Shown here: positions 24,850 to 33,422 of the stretch, one piece after another | Layout: each line of letters starts with the position of its first letter | Numbering within the stretch: position 1 is the first letter of the stretch | Origin: CAVRQM01 sp963822705 | GTDB lineage: Bacteria > Pseudomonadota > Alphaproteobacteria > Acetobacterales > Acetobacteraceae | DNA: 64,000 nt | Direction of reading: 5' to 3' | NCBI GenBank assembly: GCA_963822705.1 | Contig: CAWGIX010000008.1 | Span: 248,001 to 312,000, forward strand | Program-made: the position numbers and the translations under genes | Notes under the pieces: model-generated | Seen by the model: only the letters and a program-made list of their open reading frames with translations | Told to the model about the DNA's origin: nothing | Database searches by the model: none

Positions 24850-26640
24850 CTTAGCGGGTTCCGCAAAGATCGGAGCCCAGGAGCTCCCTGCTTCTGCCGC
24901 TCGCGTGTTGTGCTGCTGTCGTCCTGTACCGGGGCCGCTTTCGCGCTGGTAGCTAAGCGCGGAAGGCTGCCGCGTCGGCCTCAGTCAGGAGTGGAAGGCA
25001 GCATGTGCGCGAATTCGCGGTAGGCAGGGACGAACAGACTGGACGGACGGCGGCAGGAAGACGATTGACCGCTCGCCGCCCATTGGGTGTGTTTCTGTCC
25101 GGGTCGAATCCTCTGTTCTGGCCGGACAGCATCTGCGCAGGGCGTTGGAAGCCAAGGAACTGCAACTGCGGTTCGAGATGCCGGTATATTACCTCTACTG
25201 CCATGCGGCTGGAGCTGAAGTCGTCGTAGCCTTTCCGCATAACTGCACCAAGGGAATTGCGACTAGGCGTCTTCGCTCGCGTGAGTTCGGCCACCAGCTA
25301 TCAGGTGCTCTCGGCGACGCCTGCGTTGCAGAAGGTTGTGCAGCAATCCGGTGCCGGACGTCTTCATTGCACGGGCCATCGAGTTACTCGATCCATTCGC
25401 GAACCGCGATACTTATGATGTTCGCTACCTTGAAGCAGGAAATCTCTAAGCAGTTGCCGCGTGCCTGGCGATGTAGGAAAGCGCCGTGGCCGTACCTGAT
25501 GTGCGGCCGTGAAGCCGCATTGTCTTCGCAACACTGAGCGGCCCCCGTCCGCCGACCAAGGCCACCCACCGTCCTGCACTCTTCCTGAGAACAGCGCTTG
25601 CGGCGAACAAATTAGGGCCGTATGAATTCTCAATCAACGGCTCAGTTGAGCGCGCCGACCATCCGGACTCTCAAGTGTCGCCACCGAAGCGCGGCCGGCC
25701 CGACCTCCAGCGCGGCGAGCGTATTGCAGCTGACGCCAACGCGCGCGCTGAATCGTTGCGGCGGCTTTCCCCACGCCGGAGGCGTGCAGCCGCCAGAGCA
25801 GCCCTACAAGCCCAGGGCGACCAGAGGTTCTGCCGCGCAGCTTCCAGCCCGAGCGCGGCCAGTATCGAACGGCAGGCTTTCCACCCGGCCGCGTCCGCCT
25901 TCCACGGCGCGTACCCGCAGCGATACTGAGGCCGCGCCAGGCCCGCAAGCGTTGCCTGCGTCAGCTGTTGCTTTCTTTGATGGCCCAACTGTTGCAGAAA
26001 CTTTGCCGCGTTGTGCTTCACGGTCTGGCCCAATTATCCGCATATTTTTAGGAGCGAGACCTGGGCGGCTCTACTGTCGCACGAGTCACAAGGGGTCTGT
26101 ATTCTTCGCCCGTGACAGCCGAGGCGGTGGGAGGCCACACAGGGCTGCGTTAAAGTCTGTAAATCTCCCACATGCTGGTCTTCATGCGCCTGGCGTTCGG
26201 CTCATCAAGAGACCCGCGCGGGATACGAAAGTGAACCCCCGTGAGGGTGTTCATCTCCTGTCGAGAACCAGCCAGGCCGTGCGGGACGAGCTTCCGCTTG
26301 GCGATAGGGGCCTCGCAGTACTCCCTAACCTGGTGTGGGAGCTCTTCGTTCGCGGGGCTCGACCGTCGATCACCCAGGGGATGCCGCTGGCATCTGGCAC
26401 TGTCACTCGACTCGTCGCGGCCTCATTCGACCGACGAAGCGCGTGCATCGTAAATCATGGCTCTTCAGGCGATCATCCGGAGCCATTTCCACGAGTTAAG
26501 CTCGCCGACATCGCTGGACGAGCTGGCGCGTTCGACCATGATAGCCATCTCTGTCCTGTCGGCTGCCGGATCAGTGATACACGGAGGCTGAGTCATTGAG
26601 TCCACGTCGACGCCGCAACCCGCGAGCCGTCCGACGGAGG
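24850..26640. other. Gene-poor, apparently decayed region
   Basis: About 1.8 kb with no convincing gene on either strand. Open frames here are short or have the Arg/Pro/Ser-rich composition of antisense frames; the longest (25622-26599, plus) lacks a recognisable domain. Short stretches with more protein-like composition occur, for example a plus-strand frame near 25350-25440 and a 44-codon frame at 26457-26591 (begins MALQAIIRSHFHEL), but none could be assigned. A small hairpin (TGAAC-C-CCC/GGG-T-GTTCA) sits at 26232-26253. Repeated loss of frame suggests old gene decay or an insertion scar next to the duplicated family at 26.7 kb. Confidence 0.4.
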
Positions 26641-26699
26641 CTGTCATGAACGACCTACAGCCATGCCGAAAAATCGCCTGGACTCGGCCGGCGGTCAGT

Positions 26700-26710
26700 G
26701 TTAGTATAAC
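26700..26710. repeat. Inverted repeat at the start of Pro/Arg-rich copy 1
   Basis: GTTA-gta-TAAC ends four bases before the proposed GTG start. A longer version of the same repeat occupies the same place in copy 2 (43837-43851), which argues for function as an operator or as an RNA hairpin over the initiation region. Confidence 0.5.
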
Positions 26711-26714
26711 TGTC

Positions 26715-27388
26715 GTGTTCGCCCCCCCACCCCTCCCACCCAACGCCAGCCTCTCCGACCGCTTTACCCGGTTCACCCACGAAGTGGGGCGGGCGCTCGG
26801 GATGCGCTACGACGTGGACCGGATGTCCGGGGATAAACTTCATCACCGTCGCAGCTGCTGTTCCTGGTTGGGACCCGGCTGCAGAACCTCCGGCTCAGGT
26901 TCATCGCCCTGCTCGCCCGCGCCCAGGCGGGTCCGCTGCCGCCGCCGCGGCCGCCTCGGGTCCGGGAAAGGAAAGCCCGAAAGCGACAGCACCCGTTTCC
27001 CGAGCCGTTCGGCTGGCTGCTGAAGCTGGGGGCGTGGCGGGTGGCGCCGTATCAGCGGGACCTGGAGCAGCTGCTGGCCGATCCCGAGATGCAGGAGTTG
27101 CTCCGCAAGGCGCCGCAGGCGGGGCGGATACTCCGGCCGTTCTTCCGGATGCTGGCGCTAACCCCCGACCCGGCGCTCCTGCCGCCGCCGCCGAAGCGGA
27201 CCCGCCGAACCGCCCCGGCGCAAACCGAACCGGCCCCAACCGAACCGGCCGAAAAGCCGATGCGCAAGCGTCCGGTCCGTACCGAGCCGTATAAGCGCAA
27301 GCCGAAGTGGACCGAGCCCGGCACGGAGTGGCGCAAGTGGCGCGGCATCTGGATGCTGGAGCCGATCCGAAAACCCACCCCTTCCTGA
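26715..27388 (+). CDS. Pro/Arg-rich DPEMQ-family protein, copy 1 (one frame break)
   Basis: Unknown function. It is homologous to the gene at 43.1-43.8 kb. Reconstructed order: a PPPLPPNASLSDRF start, a break near 26850, then LLFLVGTRLQNLRLRFIALL, ARAQAGPLPPPRPPR, the core LADPEMQELLRKAPQAGRIL and RPFFRML, a proline/threonine linker, and a basic C-terminus RKPKWTEPGTEWRKW ending EPIRKPTPS. No membrane segment or signal peptide is seen; the protein is very basic and low in complexity outside the core. The start is taken at the GTG 26715 by alignment with copy 2. No Shine-Dalgarno site exists; an inverted repeat fills its place. Similar proteins seem to be multi-copy in Acetobacteraceae (from memory, unverified). 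Confidence 0.6.
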
Positions 27389-27424
27389 GCCTGCCTCCGC
27401 ACGTCCATATCGTTTCGATATCGA
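27389..27424 (+). repeat. Conserved 3' flank of the duplicated unit (copy 1)
   Basis: After the stop codon the sequence remains alignable to the flank of copy 2 (43059-43100): GCCTGCC, CGCACG, CCAT, CGTT and the terminal palindrome CGATATCG are shared. A small hairpin ATATCG-TTT-CGATAT forms here. Confidence 0.45.
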
Positions 27425-27448
27425 CACGAACTGGCGCTCTCGCCGAAC

Positions 27449-27679
27449 TTACCAGGGCAGCGGCGACGGATGGGTGGCGAGCACAGCATCGCAGTTGCGC
27501 CGTCCGGCCAGCAGGCAGTCCTCCACCGCGCACTCGGCCGCCAGGGTGCGCACCAGGAACAGGCCCAGAACCACCAGAAACAGCACCAGCGCCAGGGCGG
27601 CCAGGCTCGCCGTCTGCCGGTTGGCCCCGGCCCGATCCTCGTCGTCATCGTGGAGGATGAAGCGGTAGACGCGAGTCAC
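27449..27679 (-). CDS. Small single-pass membrane protein
   Basis: A 76-residue protein with a charged N-terminal part (FILHDDDEDRAGANRQ), one membrane helix (LAALALVLFLVVLGLFLVRT) and a C-terminal tail with three cysteines in CAVEDCLLAGRRNC. The Cys-containing tail on the far side of the membrane and the DCLLxGRxNC ending give it the look of a conserved small envelope protein. The GTG at 27679 is preferred because TGAGG is six bases upstream; a TTG at 27697 is also open. It is convergent with Pro/Arg-rich copy 1. No function is known. Confidence 0.6.
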   Translation of the reverse strand: MTRVYRFILHDDDEDRAGANRQTASLAALALVLFLVVLGLFLVRTLAAECAVEDCLLAGRRNCDAVLATHPSPLPW

Positions 27680-27806
27680 GGCGCGCCTCACATGCAAGCA
27701 AAATCAATATAGTCAGTCGCACACCCTGACGGCATACACAAATACGGGACCGATCCTTGGCGGCGTCCTGCCGCCCGTGTCAGCCTGCGCCGCACGTTCG
27801 GCACCA

Positions 27807-28572
27807 TCAGTCCTGGCGGGCAAACGCATTGACAGTCGTCACGAAACCCTCCGGATCGTCGACGTGCAGCCAATGCCCGGCGTTGCGCAGCGAGGCGAAC
27901 CGCGCCCGAGGAAACAGCGCGTAGAACGTCAGGCGATGCTCCGGGCGCACATAGTCGGACCGCGCGCCGGACAGCACCAGGGTCGGACCGGCATAAGGCG
28001 GTACCGCCGGCCGGAAAATCCTCGATCACAGGCAGCGCATCGGCGATTTCGCGCAGGCCGCAGCTCCAGCCCGGATCGGGACCAGGCCGGAAATTCTGCA
28101 GCAGGAACGCGCGCACCGCCCGATCCGTCACCGCCGGTGCCAGTGCCGCATCGGCCGCGGCACGGGTCATGCCGGGCACCAGCGGCAAGGCCAGCATTGC
28201 CGCCGCGTAGCCACGATAATGCGGCTTGTAGCGTATCGGTGCGATATCGGCCACCAGCAGCCGGCTCACGGCGCTCGGCTCGGTCAACGCAAGCCGCATC
28301 GCCACCTTGCCGCCCAGCGAATGGCCCACCAACGCACACGGAGCGGCATCCATCGCGCGCAGCGTCGCCGCCACATCGTCAGCCATGGAGTCATAGTCCA
28401 TCCGCGCGTCGTGCGGGCTGGCGCCGTGGTTGCGCAGGTCGAGCGCGATCACGCGCCCCCGTTCCGCCAGACGCTGCTGCACGCCGGAGAAATTGGCGGC
28501 GCGGCCGAACAGGCCGTGCAGCAGCACCAGCGGCGTCCCGCCGACGCCCCGCTCGAGGGCGCGAAGAATCAA
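27807..28572 (-). CDS. Alpha/beta-fold hydrolase, YbfF-like esterase (one frame break)
   Basis: A cytosolic serine hydrolase of about 254 residues. The oxyanion region is LVLLHGLFGRAANF, the nucleophile elbow GHSLGG, the acid SGARSDYVRPEH and the base AGHWLHVDDPEG. The frame runs well to VIEDFPAGGT near 28003 and continues one base out as PYAGPTLVLSGARSDYV to a stop at 27807. The start is a TTG (28572-28570) that overlaps the stop of the upstream quinone oxidoreductase (TTGA), so the pair is coupled. An acyl-CoA or ester substrate is possible; the physiological one is unknown. Confidence 0.85.
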
Positions 28573-29573
28573 TCCGCGACTTTCAGCACGATCTTGCCGA
28601 TATGGGCACTGCTTTCCATCAGCGCGTGCGCGCGCGCCGCCTCGGCCAATGGGAATACCGCATGGATCACCGGCCCGCACCGCCCCGCATCCAGCAGCGG
28701 CCAAACTTTTGTGCGAAGCTCTGCCGCAATCTCGGCTTTTTCCTCCGCCGTTCGCGGCCGCATGGTCGATCCGGTGACGACAAGCCGGCGCAGCATGATC
28801 GGCATCAGGTTGAATTGCTCCACCTTGGAGCCCTGCAAGAACGCGATCTGCACCAGTCGTCCGCCGCGCGCGAGGCAGGCGATGTTGCGAACTGTGTACG
28901 GCGCCCCTACCATGTCGAGCACGAGGTCCACGCCCTGCCCGTGCGTCAGCCGCTTCACCTCCTCGGCAAAATCCTGGCGCCGGTAGTCGATCCCGGCCTC
29001 GGCCCCATACTTCTCGCAGGCGGCCACTTTTTCCGGCGAGCCCGCCGTGGCGTATGGAATCGCACCGAACCCGCGGGCCAGCTGGATCGCCGTAAGGCCG
29101 ATGCCGGAGGTGCCGCCGTGCACCAGCATTCGCTCGCCGGCACGCAGCCGTCCCATCATGAACACGTTGGCCCAGACGGTGAAATAAGTTTCCGGCAAAG
29201 CGCCCGCCCGCACCGCATCGTAGCCCGACGGCCACGGCAGGCACTGGCCGCACGGAGCCACGGCATATTCGGCGTAGCCGCCGCCATTGACCAGCGCGCA
29301 CACACGCTCGCCCGCGGCAGGCCAGGACACGCCCTCACCCTGCGCCACCACCTCCCCCGCCACTTCCAATCCAAGGATCGGGCTGGCACCGGGCGGTGGC
29401 GGATAGGTTCCCTCTCGTTGCGCTATGTCCGGACGGTTCACCCCCGCTGCCTGCACCCGGACCAACACCTCGCCTGCGCCGGGTTGCGGTACCTCGGCCT
29501 GCTCCACGCCCAGCACCTCGGGACTGCCCGCGCCTCGTACCGCAATGCGGGTCATGCGCAGTGGAACTGTCAT
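28569..29573 (-). CDS. NAD(P)H-quinone oxidoreductase, zinc-independent MDR family
   Basis: A 334-residue medium-chain dehydrogenase of the quinone oxidoreductase/PIG3 type. The N-terminal GroES-like fold contains AAGVNRPDIAQREGTYPPPP and GLEVAGEVVAQGEGV, and the cofactor site is MLVHGGTSGIGLTAIQLAR, with an AxxGIG-like loop and no structural zinc cysteines. Likely a cytosolic NADPH-dependent reductase of quinones or enones. The start ATG at 29573 has GGGAGC upstream. It is cotranscribed with the hydrolase and divergent from the NHLP-like peptide gene 148 bp away. Confidence 0.92.
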   Translation of the reverse strand: MTVPLRMTRIAVRGAGSPEVLGVEQAEVPQPGAGEVLVRVQAAGVNRPDIAQREGTYPPPPGASPILGLEVAGEVVAQGEGVSWPAAGERVCALVNGGGYAEYAVAPCGQCLPWPSGYDAVRAGALPETYFTVWANVFMMGRLRAGERMLVHGGTSGIGLTAIQLARGFGAIPYATAGSPEKVAACEKYGAEAGIDYRRQDFAEEVKRLTHGQGVDLVLDMVGAPYTVRNIACLARGGRLVQIAFLQGSKVEQFNLMPIMLRRLVVTGSTMRPRTAEEKAEIAAELRTKVWPLLDAGRCGPVIHAVFPLAEAARAHALMESSAHIGKIVLKVAD

Positions 29574-29721
29574 ATTTGCTCCCGCAAATGTGAGGGCGGC
29601 AACCTCGCCAGTGCCGTCCCATACGTCAACTCAAGGAGCCGCTCGCCTCAATGCCGACAAAAACTCGGCGCATCCAATAGCGGTCGGCCCCCGTATCGCA
29701 AGACGTTCGAGGAGAGGCGCT

Positions 29722-29955
29722 TTGTTCCAGGATTTGTCGCTGAACGACTGGGATTTGGCGGACATGGAGGCGACGATCGCGACGCAGGCCTGGCTGGACG
29801 AAGCATTCCGTCAGCGGTTGCTGGCCGACCCCAAGGGAACCATCGAGCAGGAGACCGGGTGCAGGCTGTCGCCGGCGCTGCGGATCTCCATCCACGAAGA
29901 GACGCCTCAGCACCGGCATCTGGTTATTCCCGCGCGGCCAGCGCGGGACCCGTAG
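29722..29955 (+). CDS. NHLP (nitrile hydratase-like) leader peptide family protein
   Basis: A 77-residue protein that resembles the N-terminal alpha-subunit segment of nitrile hydratase used as leader in NHLP-type RiPP precursors: an amphipathic helix with AWLDEAFRQRLLADPKGTIE, then a turn and a strand-like ISIHEETPQHRHLVIPARP. The start is the TTG at 29722, with GGAG eight bases upstream; an ATG at 29764 is a shorter option. After the leader-like part only about eight residues (ARPARDP) remain, with no Cys, Ser/Thr-rich or Gly-Gly core, so there is no obvious product peptide. No modifying enzyme or protease-transporter gene is nearby. It may be an orphan precursor or a repurposed single-domain protein. 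Confidence 0.65.
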   Translation: MFQDLSLNDWDLADMEATIATQAWLDEAFRQRLLADPKGTIEQETGCRLSPALRISIHEETPQHRHLVIPARPARDP

Positions 29956-29980
29956 CGGCCCGAGCGCGGCTCTCGAACAG

Positions 29981-30721
29981 TTATTGCCGGGGCGCGGCAA
30001 GTTCGATCAGTCGCCCCCAACGTCCGGCCGAATACAGATGCGCGTAGACTGCCGAAACCCAACCCATGCGGCGCCAATCCAGAAACTTCGCGTCGTCCAG
30101 TTCGGCGAACCTCTCCGGCTTGACCAGCTTGAAGCCGCGTATGCGCGCTGATCCGCCTCCGGTGAAGTTTACCGTGGCCTCCTCGTCTTCCAGCAGTCCT
30201 GCGGCATCGAGGGCGCGGGCAAACGTTGCCGCGGCCACGATGGCTTCGCGATACGCCGTGCAGAATGCAATGGCGTCGTTCAGCGCCTGCGTGGGCCTGC
30301 CATCCTCGAACAGCCGCACGCCCTCGCTACCGGTCAGCGCCGCCGCGTCGGGCTCCATGCCCACATACAGCGTCTTGGAAATCGGGTCCTCGACGAAGAT
30401 GAACGGGAACGCACGCACATAGGCCGGCACATAACTATCCGTCAGCCAGCTGCCGCCGGGAGCCACAAAAAGATTGCTGCCCTCGCGAAGCCCGAGCAGC
30501 GCGACCGGCACCGGCTCCGGCCCACTGGTGAACAGTATCGGATAGTGCTGGGCGGCGGTCTCCAGTTCGCTCAAGCCCAGCGGCACCGATTGCGCACCGG
30601 CGGCGAAGGCGAAGCCGGCATTGCGATTAAGTTTCAGTTCCGGATGAGTGGTGGGGTTAACGCCGACCACGCGCCGGAAGAACAGCGGCATGGTGGGCGC
30701 GGGGGCGGGCGCGTCGGACAT
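29981..30721 (-). CDS. SapC family protein
   Basis: A 246-residue protein of the SapC (PF07277) family, named after an S-layer operon gene in Campylobacter but mostly uncharacterised. Recognisable segments are NPTTHPELKLNRNAGFAFAA, VPVALLGLREGSNLFV, SYVPAYVRAFPFIF, FEDGRPTQALNDAIAFC and FKLVKPERFAELDDAKFLDW. No signal peptide or membrane helix. The start is the ATG at 30721 (MSDAPAPAP); the open upstream extension has no family similarity. It is divergent from the Crp-type regulator by 133 bp. Function in this organism is unknown. Confidence 0.85.
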   Translation of the reverse strand: MSDAPAPAPTMPLFFRRVVGVNPTTHPELKLNRNAGFAFAAGAQSVPLGLSELETAAQHYPILFTSGPEPVPVALLGLREGSNLFVAPGGSWLTDSYVPAYVRAFPFIFVEDPISKTLYVGMEPDAAALTGSEGVRLFEDGRPTQALNDAIAFCTAYREAIVAAATFARALDAAGLLEDEEATVNFTGGGSARIRGFKLVKPERFAELDDAKFLDWRRMGWVSAVYAHLYSAGRWGRLIELAAPRQ

Positions 30722-30854
30722 GGCGGGCCTTGTGCTGTGAATGTGGCCGACCCCTGGATCGAAGAGCCCGGGGGTTGGGCCGCACCTTGCTACGGCCGGC
30801 CTTGTCACGCCAGCATGGGATGCTGATTCAATTCGGCCCCGGGCAGGAGTCACA

Positions 30855-31559
30855 ATGGCGTCGCCACGAATTACGCCGGCCATGAAGCGCGACGCGCTGG
30901 CCAGCAGTCCATTTTTTCAGCCGATGCGGGCTGAAGAGCTGGACGCTGTGGTGGCGCACTCGACCGACCGCCGGGTGCCGCGCAATACCGTCATCTTCAA
31001 CCGGGGCGACGAAGGCCACAGCATGATGGCGGTGCTGGCGGGCCGCGTGCGGGTGGGCAGCACCTCGTCCGAGGGGAAGGAGTTAACCCATCGCGTGATC
31101 GGCCCGGGTGAAATTTTCGGCGAAGTCGCGTTGCTGGACGGCAAACCCCGCACCGCCCATGCGGTCGCGATCGAGGACACCACGCTGATGGTGGTCGAGC
31201 GGCGCACCTTCCTGCCGCTGCTGCTGCATCATGAGGGCATGGTGGAGCGGCTGCTGGGCGTGCTGTGCGACCGCATCCGCCGCACCACCACGGCGATCGA
31301 GGACATTGCGCTGTTCGAGTTGCCGGTGCGCCTGGCGCGCCTGATCTGCAAACTGGCCGACGAGTCCGGGAAGCCGGTTCCGGGCGGCGTGCGGATTGAA
31401 GTCAAACTGTCGGACACTGAACTTGCGAGGCTGGTGGCCAGCACGCGCGAGAGCGTCAACAAGCAGATCAGCGCCTGGCGCAAGATCGGCGCGGTGGAAC
31501 GCGAGGGCCGGCATTTGGTGGTGCGGGACCGGCCCGCGCTGTCGCGCCTGGTCGAGTAA
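30855..31559 (+). CDS. Crp/Fnr-family transcriptional regulator
   Basis: A 234-residue regulator with a cyclic-nucleotide-binding domain (about 15-130; VIFNRGDEGHSMMAVLAGRV and PGEIFGEVALLDGKPRTA include the phosphate-binding-cassette pattern GE-x-ALLDG-x-RTA) and a C-terminal winged helix with LSDTELARLVASTRESVNKQ. The preserved cassette suggests cAMP or a similar nucleotide as effector. It lacks the Cys cluster of the Fnr-like gene at 9.5 kb. The start ATG at 30855 has GCAGGAG upstream. It is convergent with the SDR epimerase gene, with one base between stops. Confidence 0.92.
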   Translation: MASPRITPAMKRDALASSPFFQPMRAEELDAVVAHSTDRRVPRNTVIFNRGDEGHSMMAVLAGRVRVGSTSSEGKELTHRVIGPGEIFGEVALLDGKPRTAHAVAIEDTTLMVVERRTFLPLLLHHEGMVERLLGVLCDRIRRTTTAIEDIALFELPVRLARLICKLADESGKPVPGGVRIEVKLSDTELARLVASTRESVNKQISAWRKIGAVEREGRHLVVRDRPALSRLVE

Positions 31560-31560
31560 T

Positions 31561-32556
31561 TCAGTCGGCTGCCGCGGGCAACGGCGTTCCGACCGGACAA
31601 TTACGCCGGAGCAGGGCCTCGAAGTAGGCGATCGTGTGTGTCAGGCCCTCGTCCAAGGGGACGCGGGGTTGCCAGGACAGCAGGGCCCGCGCCTTCGCGA
31701 TATCGGGACAGCGTTGCATCGGGTCATCCTCCGGCAGCTTGCAATGCACCAGTCTCGACCGCGAGCCGGTAAGCGAGAGGATGCGCTCGGCCAGTGCGCG
31801 CACCGGGATTTCGTGCGGGTTGCCCAGGTTGATGGGGCCGGTCACGTCCGGCGGGCTTGCCATCAGCCGCATGAGGCCGTCGATCAGGTCATTGACGTAG
31901 CAGAAGGCGCGGGTCTGCAGTCCGTTGCCATAGAGCGTAATGTCTTCTCCACGCAGTGCCTGGACAATGAAGTTGGACACCACGCGACCGTCGTTCGGGT
32001 GCATGCGGGGGCCGTAGGTATTGAAGATGCGCGCCACCTTGATGCGTACCCGGTGCTGGCGGTGATAGTCGAAGAAAAGCGTCTCCGCGCAGCGCTTGCC
32101 CTCGTCGTAACAGGCGCGCGGTCCGATGGGGCTGGTGTTGCCGCGGTACTCTTCTGCCTGTGGATGCACCGTGGGATCACCGTAGACTTCTGACGTGGAC
32201 GCTTGAAGCACCGGAATCTTCAGGCGCTTCGCAAGTCCCAGCACATGGATGGCACCGAGTATGCTGGTCTTGGTGGTCTGTACAGGATCGAACTGATAAT
32301 GCACAGGCGAGGCCGGACAGGCGAGGTTGAAAATCTGATCGACTTCCACAAACAGGGGGAAGTTGATGTCGTGGCGCATTGCCTCGAATTTCGGGTTCCC
32401 GAGCAGGTGGGCGATGTTCTCCTTGCGTCCCGTAAAATAGTTGTCCACCGACAGCACGTCGCAGTCCGCCGCGATGAGGCGGTCGCAGAGATGCGAGCCC
32501 AAAAATCCGGCGCCGCCGGTGACCAGTATGCGCTTGCGGGTCGACTCGTGGGGCAT
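31561..32556 (-). CDS. UDP-glucuronate decarboxylase (UDP-xylose synthase)-like SDR enzyme
   Basis: An extended short-chain dehydrogenase of 331 residues. The NAD-binding motif is TGGAGFLGSHLCDRL near the N-terminus, followed by SVDNYFTGRKENIAHL, NLACPASPVHYQ (UXS-specific) and the catalytic YxxxK in ACYDEGKRCAETL. HPNDGRVVSNFIVQAL and GNGLQTRAFCYVNDLI are also characteristic. It converts UDP-glucuronate to UDP-xylose, a precursor for surface polysaccharide; the sugar transferase at 61-63 kb is a possible downstream user. The ATG at 32556 is preferred over an upstream TTG. A role beyond UXS-like family is inference. Confidence 0.88.
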   Translation of the reverse strand: MPHESTRKRILVTGGAGFLGSHLCDRLIAADCDVLSVDNYFTGRKENIAHLLGNPKFEAMRHDINFPLFVEVDQIFNLACPASPVHYQFDPVQTTKTSILGAIHVLGLAKRLKIPVLQASTSEVYGDPTVHPQAEEYRGNTSPIGPRACYDEGKRCAETLFFDYHRQHRVRIKVARIFNTYGPRMHPNDGRVVSNFIVQALRGEDITLYGNGLQTRAFCYVNDLIDGLMRLMASPPDVTGPINLGNPHEIPVRALAERILSLTGSRSRLVHCKLPEDDPMQRCPDIAKARALLSWQPRVPLDEGLTHTIAYFEALLRRNCPVGTPLPAAAD

Positions 32557-32649
32557 GGGCCCCAATGCTAGCGGCAGGTGGCGCGGCGCCGCAAACTGGG
32601 CCGCGCCCTTACCCTTTCAACGATTATTCCGAGTCCCCGCCGGGAAGCG

Positions 32650-33018
32650 TCAGACGTGAAAACTCTCGCCGCAGCCGCAGCGGCCCTTCTCGTTGGGATT
32701 GGAGAAGCTGAACCCGGCGGAGAGCGCTTTCACCTCATAGTCCATCACCGTGCCGAACAGGAACAAGCTCGCTTTGCGGTCGACCAGAACGGTCACACCC
32801 TTGTCGCTGACCACCTCGTCGCCGGGCCCCGGCTCGGAGACCCAGCTCATGGCGTAAGACAGGCCGGAGCAGCCTTTGGTGCCGACACCGATGCGCAGCA
32901 ACTGGCCCTGCTGTCCCCCCGCGTAGAGCAAGCGCAGTCGTTCGGCCGCGGCCTCGGTGAGCGACATCAGCGGCGGCAGCGGGCGCCGGGGGCGGGCGGC
33001 AGTGGTGCTTGCGGACAT
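32650..33018 (-). CDS. sufA: Fe-S cluster assembly/insertion protein, HesB/SufA type
   Basis: An A-type carrier of 122 residues that accepts and delivers Fe-S clusters. The three conserved cysteines are present: one in GTKGCSGLSYAM (about residue 63) and two in the C-terminal CGCGESF. The start is the ATG at 33018 (MSASTTAA). It is the last gene of the SUF operon, 20 bp after sufT. Distinction between SufA, IscA and ErpA is by operon context only. Confidence 0.9.
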   Translation of the reverse strand: MSASTTAARPRRPLPPLMSLTEAAAERLRLLYAGGQQGQLLRIGVGTKGCSGLSYAMSWVSEPGPGDEVVSDKGVTVLVDRKASLFLFGTVMDYEVKALSAGFSFSNPNEKGRCGCGESFHV

Positions 33019-33038
33019 TTTCGCGATCTCGGGACGGG

Positions 33039-33422
33039 TCAGAACATGTTCAAGGCGAGGCGCGCATCCTCGCTCATTCGGCTGGGATCCCAGGGCGGGT
33101 CCCACACGACCTCCACGTCGCAGGCGGTCACGCCGTCGACTGCCATGACGGCATTGCGCACCTGCTCGGGCAATTCCTGCGCGCTCGGGCAGCCGGGGGC
33201 GGTGAGCGACATTTCCACTTTCACCCGGTTCTCGTCGTCCACCTCAATGGCGTAGATCAGGCCCAACTCGTAGATGTTGACCGGGATTTCCGGGTCGTAG
33301 ACGGTGGCACACGCGGTGATCACGGCATCTTCCAGCCGATCCGGTACCAGGTCAGTGCGAACCTCGCCGTCAGGCGTCCAGCTCGCATGCGCCGGTGTTG
33401 CCGGCACGGCGATCTCATTCAC
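33039..33422 (-). CDS. sufT: SUF system protein SufT (MIP18/DUF59 family)
   Basis: A 127-residue protein with the DUF59 core: VYDPEIPVNIYELGLIYAIE, MSLTAPGCPSAQELPEQV (conserved Cys) and WDPPWDPSRMSEDAR. SufT-type proteins assist maturation of Fe-S proteins. The GTG start (33422) overlaps the end of sufU by 8 bp. The N-terminal 20 residues are variable. Position in the operon and motif identity make the call firm. Confidence 0.92.
   Translation of the reverse strand: MNEIAVPATPAHASWTPDGEVRTDLVPDRLEDAVITACATVYDPEIPVNIYELGLIYAIEVDDENRVKVEMSLTAPGCPSAQELPEQVRNAVMAVDGVTACDVEVVWDPPWDPSRMSEDARLALNMF

Noticed and set aside
25065..25125. GGGTCGAATCC resembling a tRNA T-loop
   Set aside because: No matching D-stem, anticodon stem or acceptor stem could be drawn around it.
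25622..26599. A 325-codon plus-strand open frame in the gene-poor region
   Set aside because: Composition is Arg/Pro/Ser-rich with no recognisable motif or ribosome-binding site; other frames are equally open in parts. Not reported as a gene.
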